NCBI GenBank assembly: GCA_034670405.1
Contig: JAXDDX010000018.1
Location: 2,356,501-2,420,500 of the forward strand
DNA: 64,000 nt
DNA from: Hoplostethus atlanticus
Lineage: Eukaryota; Chordata; Actinopteri; Trachichthyiformes; Trachichthyidae
Direction of reading: 5' to 3'
Both the position numbers and the translations under genes were made by a program. Below the pieces are notes generated by a model. The model was not told the origin of the DNA. It saw only the letters and a list, made by a program, of their open reading frames with translations, and did no database searches. Position 1 is the stretch's first letter, and every line of letters begins with the position of its first letter. Shown here piece by piece: positions 40,401-51,895 of the stretch.

Positions 40401-43400
40401 TCTTTGGTGTGTTTAACCCTGATTTGTTCTTTACTAAATAATGAATTTGTCCCAATGACTATCAATCTTTACATCATTGTTGATATACGTAATGGGTATA
40501 GGAAGGCTATTTGGCCATGTTATAATATGACCAAATATATTAGGACATCTAAATTAGAATAATATATAGAGCAGGCCTATATTTCAGATGGACACAACCA
40601 ACAACATAAGAATCTAATGTGAAAAGATAGCTACATTAAACAAGGTTTTGGTGTTTTATAATAATGATTTTGTCACATATGTGAGCGCACACACAGTCAG
40701 AACGAGTGTCTGATGATACCTTAGGACGCACACAGATAGTTATTGACACTGCGTGAGAGATGTCCTTGGGATGGTGGAGCTGTCACGATATGATTTTAAA
40801 TTATATAATGCTCCTATTGAGGAGAAGCTATTTCTGAGTGATAAATGAAGGGTATTTGTCCTGAACAAATTGCGACGCTCGGGGGGTCTAAGTCTGGACT
40901 GTGCGCAAGGCGGGGGGCGAGACGCCAAAGCATCTGGTTTTACGATAGTAATTGAGGATTACCGCCCAGATCACACGTGACATCTCGATCGCTCACCCTT
41001 GCAGATGACGACGGTGTCGGTATGGCGCTGTTTTCCGGGTCTTGGACGGACTTTTCTTCGCTGCACATCTGTGTCAGCCCAAAGTCAGAGCGATCCCAGA
41101 GTGCAATGTCGTCATCAGTCCAGCTGTCCAACTGCAGATTTAAAACTATCCCCGCGGAGGCGCTCGTCTCCTCCTCGCTTACTAAAAAACAAGACACATT
41201 AGATGGTATAGTCCATTAGTCTGTGATTATTATAAAAGGGACAATATAGTTTTAAACATAGGATGTGTCATATGTTAACACTATACCGTTTTCAGATCTT
41301 GTGCGTTTTGCCTTTGGCTCCTGTGTCTCAGCTTCTCCCTCAACAGACGACTTTGAAACGTTATTCACATATTGTTCAAGCTTGTTTAACGCCTCGCCTT
41401 GATGTTCAGTAACAACAAAAGAAAGAACACCATATGAGATTTGCCGTTTATTTTATCATTTCAATTTGAATTTATATCAAATACTTACTAGTGTTTTGAG
41501 GACGCCGTTCTTTAAGGGGTGCGCGGTTTTTTCCTAGAAGACCTAAGAAATGCAGGAGCAAAAATGAAACGTACAACTCATTAGAAAGTTCAACTCATTA
41601 GAAAGAATCCTGGTTTTAAAAATATGCGCCCGAATGTAGAATAAAAACCTACTTTTGTTAGGGTGTTTATGACCGGTACCCACACGGGTATCAGATTTTA
41701 TGTTCCTGGTCTGATCTAATATATTTTGTGCTTCTAGAGAGAAATAGAAACAAAACATAGACAATCGTGTATAGGCGTTACATAGTTTTAAATACGTGGT
41801 AATGCATCTCAATCTAATAAAACACCTGCATAGAATACATTGGATTTACCGTGGCTTGTAGAGGCCTCTGTAAGATCCTCAATTGTGTTGCATTCCCCCC
41901 CTAATCTTCACCAAATCAAAAAGAAAAACATATCGTATTAGTTTTTATCCAACTATGGGATATCGGTTGAATAGAATATGACATAGTTAAATAGAATACT
42001 TACAGTAAACAAACATCTTGTCTAGGTTCGGTCGATTCCGCAGCGTTGAAGCCTGTCTTGCGAAAAAATGGGGCCGTGCAGCGTCTATGCAACGCTGGAC
42101 GCGCTACGGCTGGTCAACATACATCGGCTCCGTGCGCCTTATATCCCCAAAGACGACTCTCACAATTCAGACTTGCGCACTTTCAATTTTAGCGCTCCAA
42201 ATGTCACGTGTGATCTGGGCGGTAATCCTCAATTACTATCGTAAAACCAGATGCTTTGGCGTCTCGCCCCCCGCCTTGCGCACAGTCCAGACTTAGACCC
42301 CCCGATCGTCGCAATTTGTTCAGGACAAATACCCTTCATTTATCACTCAGAAATAGCTTCTCCTCAATAGGAGCATTATATAATTTAAAATCATATCGTG
42401 ACAGCTCCACCATCCCAAGGACATCTCTCACTCAGTGTCAATAACTATCTGTGTGCGTCCTAAGGTATCATCAGACACTCGTTCTGACTGTGTGTGCGCT
42501 CACATATGTGACAAAATCATTATTATAAAACACCAAAACCTTGTTTAATGTAGCTATCTTTTCACATTAGATTCTTATGTTGTTGGTTGTGTCCATCTGA
42601 AATATAGGCCTGCTCTATATATTATTCTAATTTAGATGTCCTAATATATTTGGTCATATTATAACATGGCCAAATAGCCTTCCTATACCCATTACGTATA
42701 TCAACAATGATGTAAAGATTGATAGTCATTGGGACAAATTCATTATTTAGTAAAGAACAAATCAGGGTTAAACACACCAAAGACCCGCATTTGCCATAGA
42801 TCAATAGACTTCCTTAAGGATTATAAAACAAATATAGCTCCCCGTTGTCCATTGTTTGACAAGTGGTCAGTTAATGAGTATAAAACAAAAACACTTTCCC
42901 ATAGCTCTCCAGATGTCACACACAGATCCTCATTGCACTTTGTTTGACACTGATCAGTTAATGAACATAAAACTAAAACAGCCCATAGCATTTCCAGATG
43001 TCACACACCCTCCAATGCCCCGTGTTTGACACTGATCAGTTAATGAACATAAAACTAAAACAGACCATAGCATTTCCAAATGTCACACACCCTCCATTGC
43101 CCCCCTTGTTTGCCGTGTGGTCAGTTAATGAACATAAAACTAAAACAGACCATAGCATTTCCATATGTCCCACACCCTCCATTGCCCCCCTTGTTTACCG
43201 TGTGGTCAGTTAATGAACATAAAACTAAAACAGACCATAGCATTTCCATATGTCCCACACCCTCCATTGCCCCCCCTTGTTTGCCGTGTGGTCAGTTAAT
43301 GAACATAAAACTAAAACAGACCATAGCATTTCCATATGTCACACACCCTCCATTGCCCCCCTTGTTTGCCGTGTGGTCAGTTAATGAACATAAAACTAAA

Positions 43401-46400
43401 ACAGCCCATAGCATTTCCATATGTCACACACCCTCCATTGCCCCCCTTGTTTGCCGTGTGGTCAGTTAATGAACATAAAACTAAAACAGACCATAGCATT
43501 TCCATATGTCACACAACACCCCAATGCCCTCCCCTTGTTTGCCGTGTGGTCAGTTAGTGAGTATAACCCTAAAAACACATTCCATAGCCCACAGATGGTC
43601 CCACAACCCCCAATGCCACACGGATGGTCAATGCCCTCCCGTTCCGGATCAAAACAACTAATGAATGACAACTCCGATCCACACCCTCGGGAATACCTCC
43701 ACATTAGGATCATTAAATAATTAAAAGATCACAACATGACACATCACACAGGGCATCATTCAAAACTGACAAATTACTGACAGGCTGTCGATCAAATGGA
43801 GGTCTATATGTCATCAATCAAAACTGTCTAATACTGATAAGATATCAATCAATACTGTCAACTTTGACAGGTCATCAATCAAATGGGGGTCATCAATCAA
43901 ATTTTGACATAAGGCAGGCCATATTAACTACTCATAGGCATGTTTTTTGAAGATTATAAAATTGCATGTGATAGAGACCTCAGCCAAAACAAATGTGTGT
44001 AAAATGTTAAAGTTTTTTAATGTTTTATACAGCTAAAACAGCCTGGGGTCAAATTGACCCCAAAGAACACCGATGCGTACCAAATGTGCACAGGAAAACA
44101 TATCATCATGTTAATTTTATTTACCCAGTTGTCCCCATTAAATTAGGAAAAGTCATTCAATATGAATAAAAAAAAAAAAGTCAATCATTTATTTAGAGAC
44201 GTTAAACATTGAATGGGGTCAAATTGACCCCGAAGATAATAGGAGGGCTAATTAATCACCAGTTTATTAGTGTGATCTCAGGTCTCTCTGGCTCCCTATT
44301 TGTTCCAGCTGCCTTCATCTCTCCCATGGAGAATGCACAAACAGTTAATAATCATAGGCTACATGGTTGCTAATTAAGGTTAGCAACTGAACCATTAGCA
44401 GAGAATGACTCATAGCATATTACAGACACACACAGAAGTGCTGTTTATTTGCAGTAGCACTGCTTATTAATGTGCTTGTCTGCAATTCAAGATGCAGTTA
44501 TCTGACATCTCGTCAACATGGCAGCAACCCATTGTAAACGTTACACTGCATTAGGCTGCTTTTAATATGTTCATAATCCTCAAAATACACTTGAGTTGAA
44601 TTTTCAAGCATTGCATGACATTAACTCTATCAAAGTACCTGTATGGTAAATTGTTACACATATACATTATATACATACACATATAAATCACTGACATGGG
44701 CAAAGAAAATCTTGCAGAATCCATGTTTCTTCCCTGTTTTTTTCTGAGCTGGACCATTGGAAGGAACAGGCACAGGAGGTTGTAATTACGACCTACCAAT
44801 TGGGAATTTACGCTTCCCGACCTCTCCGATTCCGACTGACATGCAGTGTTTTGCAAGTTTTACCATCGTGTATTTAAAGCATCTTGCATGAGGTAACACA
44901 CCGATCAGCACCTCTTGAAAATCAAACATCTAACATCTGGCATCATCCGAAACAAACGCCATATTGAAATGATTCACTGCTGAAAGGTATTGTGTCAGAT
45001 TTTATGCTATTCCACTTTACTTTACTGTAATTGATACCATTGTTATGACCCTGTAAAATGCTTTCACAGAGAGACTATAAATTGCAATCGTTGCCAACAA
45101 TAGTGGCTTTGAAAGTTGCAATGTCAGCAGTACGATGTCTCTATGTGCAGTTAGTTGTCAAAAAAACAACCTATTTGGGTACAGTGATGAGTCAACATGC
45201 ATTGTTGATATCAACAAAATACTTTTTATGTTATTCTAACCACTATATAGTAATGCAACCCTATTTACTTTTTTTCATGCTGGTTATCACCAATTAAAAA
45301 ATGGTAATTTTAGTTGATGATTATTTGATGTATCTGCTAAGGACATTTAGATTAATCCGATTGTTTTTTTTCTTTCACTTTTTGAGCGCTACTCCAAAAC
45401 CATGACGGCAACTTTTACCTATACCTGCACATTTTTCAAAGGCTATTAGCATTAAGATTGCTGGAGATATTTCAATTTGTGTTCATCTCCTTGGTAAGCT
45501 CAGTATCACCTTGTCCTTCATAATGGGCTGTGAGAAATGTGATTGGACAAGCGTGAAGAGGGAGACAGATCTGTGGAGCGACGGATCTCAGCTCAGGGTA
45601 ATTAATAACTGCTACAGCGTTGGCTCTGCCAGCGATGGCAGACTGATGGATGCCTCTATAACATTAGCAGCACTCTTGACACTGGGACATGATTACATGT
45701 CTGTTTCAATGTTTGTAGGGGTGGAAGGTGAGCACATCACTTTTGTCATCCATCTCAATCCGCTATGTGTAAGAATATGTGCAGCACACGAATGGATTAA
45801 AAGAAAGAAGAGTGTCCATTAAACAGATATTTTGCGACCCTTTAACAATGGGGTCGAGGAATATGGTGTCAAATTAAAACATCGACATCAACTGCGTGCA
45901 TGGGCATAATAATGATGCAATTCAATTAAACATGGCACATACACATTTTCATGGCTAACCCCAAGGCACAGTTTCCTTTCTGTTGGAAATTGTTATTGCC
46001 AAGAGACGTTTTGTTTGAAATTATTGAAATTCCGGCATAATAAATTTCAAGTGTTGCTTAAATCCCTCCAGGTAGAGAGGAGGTTGGAAACGCACCAAAC
46101 TACGTGAGGAAGGGAAGTAATGAAATATGCAGATAGAATTCAGCTCATAAAATCTATTGAATCGTGTACAGATGGTTAGTTCATTTGACAATGGTATGTC
46201 GAGAAATATCTACCATCTAGCCTTGACATATGGACAGCAGAAAGTGTTTTGAATGCACTGATTGTAAAGCCGTCATGGGGGGTCGCTGGATAACTTGTGA
46301 AAGACTGTGATTGTATACTGTATCCAAGCCCCATGTCCTGGCTCTGCACCAAATCATTGCCTTTTAAAGAAAGATCAATAGTGTTTCTGGGGAAGCGGTT

Positions 46401-49400
46401 CCTTTGTAGAGAGCCACACCATAGTTCTGCTGTGATATGCCCTATTGATATTTATGCGGTTGGGTTAAAAACTCAATTTTAATGGTCATTTACTCAATAA
46501 ATGCTATTAAAGTGAAATAACTTTGAACTACAGATGGCATCTCATCAATGCTGCTCTCTCCGGGACTTGTAGCAGGAAGTGGATCATTGCCAGGGATGGA
46601 AGTCTTCCTGCCACCTCACTTTTCATCACAGCTGATTAGTTACTGCAAATCAATAATGCCTAGAACATCTTTGTCATTAGCAGCACCATTGATTTCTGGT
46701 CTATAGTTCACAAAATCACTACATTTGAAATTATTCCATCTCGACCATGAGAGTTAAGAGGTCACATATCATGACAACAACGTATTAATCAATTTAATAA
46801 TAAGGTGATGTGGCAGTTAAAAGCCCACCGTGACATTATATGGATTTAATTTGGTTGTCCATGATACCCTAATCAACAACATTTGTCCAATATTGGTTGA
46901 TGAGTGTTTTTCATTTGACTTAGAAGTAGTCAGCCAAATGAAAAATGCAGAAAGCAACAGTATAGGACACATTAATAGCAGGAGCATCACAGTGAATGTT
47001 GTTTCTGGAAAAGATTTATTTTCTTTCATTGGAGGGCTGAACAAATCTTAACCCATGATTGGGTCAAGTTACAGATTCATGTAATGTAAACAAAGACACA
47101 ATGCACTTTATAATACATAACATGCAGAAAGACAAGGAAAAGGCAAAAAGAAAAGTAGACAGAAATATATTCAAAAGCAGCAATTAAAAAATAAATTGTT
47201 ATTGCACAGGTACAGAACAACAAAGCTAATCAACAACAGTAAAAGCTACAAAGGAGCATTGTGAAAATGTAAGATGACAAATTAATTAAATTATTTTTTT
47301 GTTAATTTGAAATTAGTTTATTGTTTGGATTTTAGTTTTTCAAGTATAAGTATACAGAACAACTTGCTAACTTGAAAAATATACTGTCTAATCCTTAGCC
47401 TTGTCATTTGAAGAATCTGTGTTTTGCATGACAGTCTGTCACCCACAAATGAAACAGTCCACCTCTGAGCCAATCAGGAACAAATATGTCGCCTTGGTAT
47501 TTTTTTTTTGGACAATAATTTGTCTCCTAAATGATATCAGAAAGATACATAACAAAAATAACCATGAATGATGCGATGTATTGTTTGCATCGTTCTCAGT
47601 ACATTTCAAACGTTGGCAGCATTGCACTTTATGAAAATTGCATTGTATCGTCCTCTGCACTAGTAGTAGGCAGTTTAAGCTGAGAGACTATTGTTGAGAC
47701 CTGAGACAGGTCTTTCTGCAAGAGCATAAATTTCACCCGAAATGCCCGTCCATGAGGTAGTGAAGACCAAAGTTTACCTGAGTAACACCAGTGTGACTGT
47801 TCCCACTCCTCTACAGGGGAACAATAACTAAAGACATAAGCTCTACATCTGTTGCCGGCGGCCCTACCATCAGCTAATCTTCCTGGCTGCCTGCGCTGTG
47901 GATCCATTATTTGTAATAGCAAAACAATCAGACTTTATGGCCCAGTACCACATCTAACGGAATGGAGGCAGCACGTAATTTAATACTTCAGGAATTGGCT
48001 CGACATTTTTTGCCTCTGGCTCCCCTGCTGCATGCTCAATAGGGATGTAAATGCTGCTATGATAATGGCAATAACTAGGTTCATTGGAGCTAGTGATAAA
48101 CTATGAATTGAATGGATGACCCTGGGGCGGCTGTACCTGGTCCCTGTGGCTCACTGATTTACGGCAAGAGAAAATGCCTGTTTCATTATGGTGGAAACCA
48201 GTGGCTTGTGTAAAAGAATAACCTAAATCAGTAGATTAAAACATACTAGATGGAGGCAGTTTCGCGAGCCTTCAGGGGTATTATGCATTTAGGGATGTAT
48301 TGCCTTGAGTTCAAGTCCAAAGATTGATAGAATGACATTTTTTAACAGACAATTTACCTTCAAGGCCCATACTGAAAACATCATTGAAGTGTCGTTTTGT
48401 CATCTACAAACCATTGCTAGAATGAAAGCACTTCTAATCCAACCTGCTGCTGAATGCCTAACTTCTTTTAACTCATGCTACTTGGACATTACAATGCTCT
48501 GGTTCTTGAGGCATCTGCCAAATGATCAATCGGCTTTGTTTTGTAGACAACTGTGCTGCCCGTTTTCATACACACACACACTCCTGTACTGTTTAACCTC
48601 CGTGTGCTCAGCATCTGTACATGCAAAGACTTCAAAATCATATTTCAGATTTACTAAGCCATTCATGTGTGTGGACCCTCCTACCTGTCTGGCCTCAACC
48701 TTCCACGCGTCCGCTGCTCTGCCAGCTGCAAACTCAAACAGTTGTGTGGTTGTTGGACACACCAGACCTGTGTCAAAAACATTTTTGGAAATAGTTGTTG
48801 ACATTTAACCTGCTTGGAGTATCAGACGCCTGGGCTTTAACTCATCAGGACAATTCAGATAGGGTCAGGTAAATTGTCACAGAAACCACTGTATTTATAT
48901 TGTGAAAATGCTAATAGGAGGTTCTGCCATTTTTTCCAAGTTGATACATGCAAGTACAAGTGCATATTTCAATGCTTACTGATGGAGTTCTGGTGCTCTG
49001 GTGAGAGTTTCTTTGTTGGATGTAATCAAAGACAATAGCTTTAGAAATGAACAATTCAAGAAAACGACCGCAAGGCTGACTCTGATAATGAACGTCAACA
49101 ACAAGCCTTTCATAATGAAACTAATATTGCAATAGTCCACGTCTTAACTGCCGAATTTATACCTCCAACAACCTTAATCAAATGAACATAAATAGATTAA
49201 GGTGTTTACATGACCCATGTTTTACTCACAGTATTATCATAATTGCTTTAAGATGGCATTTTTTATATGGAGGTCCTCTAATGTGCCCCTTCCCTTCATT
49301 TTCTCCATCTGCCAGCCCCTAGTGATTTAGGGTTTGCATACAGTACATTAAGCCGCAAAATAATAAAGCAACTCAGACGTTTTGAGTGAAGAAGCTACGG

Positions 49401-51861
49401 AAGTTAGCCGGCTCCTATAATGTCTCTACAATAACGTGTTTGCATTGTTTTAACCTAAGCTACTGCGGGTCCAATTACGTTGCCTGTTCTATTGTTCACA
49501 CATTCTCAGTAGTTTAAAACTTTTAGTCTGATCCTCAAAGTGGCTACACTAATGAGGTAGAACAGCGTGGTTATTAGACAGGGGAAGAAGGTTGTTTAAT
49601 AGCTTCCATTACAGACTTGGTTAGCTCAATCCATCATCCAAGAGAACTCCATCCCATCTAACACCATTTGTTTGAAAACGGAGACAGGACAACAATGCAA
49701 AGCAAGTCCAAGAACATTGATCTTACTGTGCTGGAATCACAGGCCCTTTGAAAACCGCAACAGAGGCTATTCCTCTTCCAACTATCACATTACAGGCCCT
49801 CTATGATGTTCAACTGATCAGCAACATTTCCATTTGTCAAAGTCTTTGCAGTAGCTGTGGAGACGAAGTTCTACTACACGGAGATATTAATTACTGTAGT
49901 ATTGCAGACGTGTCTCTCTCTGCATTTGAAGATGTACTTTTAAACTGCAATTAATTAAAAGAGCTGGAGTTGCGTGTTTGTACACAAAGTGGGAGGTTGG
50001 TTATAAACTATTCCTGCTTGATTCCACATTGAGAGAGAGAGAGAGAGAGATTGATTTCATTTCATTCATATCTTTTGTTTCAATCTTGCTGATGAAGTGA
50101 GGGAAAATGGAGTTGCATTTAGGCTGATAACATGGCCATACTGTGTCAGTGTGATTTTCTTGCCAGGGTTTGATTCAGAGTGTGTCCTCCCCCAAAGTTG
50201 AAATAAAAGTTTTCATATGTCAATCATTAAAGTATTGCATTCCAGTTTCAAGGGATTTTTTGGCTAGAGCTGCCTTGAAAATTGCATGAAAAAATTGGAA
50301 TTATACTTAAATGGAAAAATTATTTTGTTAATAAAACTAACAATTTTCCTTCCTTCCTTCCTTCCTTCCTTCCTTCCTTCCTTTATCCTTTTCCTTCTCA
50401 CCAGCCTTTGTGCTGAGCTGTGCTTTCCCCAAAGAGCCTGCTGGTGGAGAAGTGTCCGTGACTCACCTGCATGCTGACGGAGAAGCCTACTTCCGCTGTT
50501 TCACTGGCTACAGGTTGCAAGGCCCCAAAATGCTTACCTGTCGCAACGCCACCACGCCTTACTGGAGTGGGAAGGAGCCGAGATGTGTGGGTAAGAAGTG
50601 TGGGTTCCCAGACAAAGCTGCTCCCTGACAAACATGTTAGCTAATCAACACTGGTAGCTGCGTACTCTCAATTCGGAGTAATGAAGTGGCCTCTTCAGAG
50701 CGCACGGAGAGCGCAATTGAACCATGACAACAACAACAAAATAGCTCAAGAATGAATCGTACGTAGCATAAATTGACGCTCTCTCATTGGTCTCCCCTTA
50801 CCTAAAGGTTAATTGGGATTTACTGAATGTTCGCTGCAGTATAAAGTACCTGTTTTTTTGAGATTCATTTTTTTTTTTTACTCATTTAGAATCTAGTAGC
50901 TAACACTTTTGCAATTGGATCAAGTTCAATTAAACACCGTTATTCCAGGAATCTTTGTGAAATAACTTCACGATACTGCATTATTATTCAACTGGCCAGA
51001 AACTGTTTTTAATAACAAATGATGTGCAATATAATAGCTACTTAAGGTATAGAGGTATATCTTCAGCCTCCCTTCAAACACACAGGTGGTCTCAAGCTTT
51101 GTAAAGGCTTTCACTATGTCGTCTCCTCCTCTGAATTGATTAGTAACACTCCAAGGCCAAATGAATGTGTCTGCATGTGATTAGCAGCGCAGGGAGCTAT
51201 TCTTTGGAGACAGGGCAAAGCAAGGCCAGTGGACCTGGCTGCCTTAATTAGAACTGGGCTGCATGACCGTCCTTCTCCTGCTGGTAAAGGCTCATCTGCC
51301 AGTCCCAGCCTTTCTCCCTGCCTGCCTGCAGCTGCTCTGCACTGATAGTGTTACTGCCGCTGCTTTGCTATTCTCCTTACAAGTCCATCACACGTAGTCA
51401 CACACACTTAGACCCAGGTGAGCCACCTGCTGTAGCCCAGCTCCAGTCCATTGGATATTGATGCAATCTATGCTCAGACAGGGACAGAGACTTATCTCCA
51501 AAACCCCTATCATAATCAGTGTCATTACTTTTCTCATTCAATCCCACCCCTCAGCTCCTTTCTCTGTGTCTCCCTCTCATTGCTCTCTCTCTCTCTCTCT
51601 CCGCTCATCTAGCATCCTGCGGAGGCATGATAAAAAATGCAACCTATGGCCGTATTGTTACTCCCGGTTTCCCTGGAAACTACAGCAACAATCTGACGTG
51701 CCATTGGGTCCTGGAGGCCCCAGAGGGCCACCAGCTTCACATTCACTTTGAGAAGGTGGCTTTGGCAGAGGACGATGACAGGTGGAGTATGCACTCTGCT
51801 AAAATCAAGCAGACAATGAGAGGAAGAGTGTGTGGGAGTGGGGATATTTGCCTGTGTGTAT

Positions 51862-51895
<34 letters not shown>

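Larger units (their letters stand above)
39507..40983 (+). repeat. Left inverted arm (1,477 bp)
   Basis: Reverse-complement match to 42,201-43,933. From outside in it holds a terminal segment with several TTTGATTGATGAC-like motifs, a ~84-base tandem repeat (six units), a unique AT-rich segment, and a GC-rich inner end with GGGGGGTCTAAG, GGCGGGGGGCGAGACG and the E-box CACGTG. Divergence stops being arm-like at 40,983. Example differences from the right arm: a C/A change in the 'GACG-TCGGGGGG' segment and a C/A change in 'CACTG-GTGAG'. Confidence 0.92.
39507..43933. mobile_element. Long-inverted-repeat mobile element, 4.43 kb, unrecognised family
   Basis: Two inverted arms (39,507-40,983 and 42,201-43,933) flank a 1,217-base centre that carries a spliced gene. 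The ends read GAGTAGTTAATATGG inward from both sides. Directly outside lies ATAG on each side (39,503-39,506 and 43,934-43,937), a candidate 4-base target duplication. TTAA also occurs at the seventh base of each end, so a TTAA-based boundary six bases further in is the alternative. The arms are almost identical apart from tandem-repeat copy number, implying a recent origin or gene conversion. The element sits inside the piggyBac remnant. I cannot assign a superfamily. No recognisable transposase is present, so it is probably non-autonomous or a deletion derivative of something larger. Confidence 0.8.
37960..44252 (-). mobile_element. piggyBac transposon remnant, split by another element
   Basis: The remnant includes the transposase (37,995-39,332), its 5' region to 39,502, and, beyond the inserted element, 43,938 to about 44,252. 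The right part holds two copies of GGGGTCAAATTGACCCC (44,045-44,061 and 44,215-44,231), a palindrome typical of the ends of some fish piggyBac families, and finishes near GGAGGGCTAATTAA, which could be the terminal repeat with its TTAA target. No matching left terminus was found near 37.6-37.99 kb, so that boundary is approximate and the end may be lost. Confidence 0.72.
35137..50404 (+). other. sez6 intron 4 (15.3 kb) with nested transposons
   Basis: This intron separates CUB1 from sushi1. Its central 6 kb (37.9-44.25 kb) is a decayed piggyBac element interrupted by a 4.4-kb long-inverted-repeat element; both are annotated separately. The rest is simple repeats and unremarkable non-coding sequence. 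Open frames of 100-167 codons in the intron (for example 48,305-48,808) show no family resemblance and are judged to be chance. Confidence 0.8.

Noticed and set aside
43080..43720. Several overlapping frames of 71-129 codons rich in Cys, Pro and His on both arms
   Set aside because: They are translations of the ~84-bp tandem repeat, duplicated in inverted orientation on the other arm. They show no coding character beyond the repeat.
37995..43933. Idea that the piggyBac transposase and the inverted-repeat element form one composite giant element, as in the piggyBac-herpesvirus fusion Teratorn
   Set aside because: The transposase lies outside the palindrome and is decayed, the insert has its own ends and flanking ATAG, and no viral gene was recognised. 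Nested insertion is simpler.
45511..45822. 103-codon open frame with two Cys near the start
   Set aside because: No domain, no conserved context, and likely chance in a long intron.
48305..48808. A 167-codon open frame, longest in the intron outside sez6 exons and repeats
   Set aside because: No recognisable domain, no supporting splice or promoter context, and an overlapping frame on the other strand of similar quality. Probably chance.
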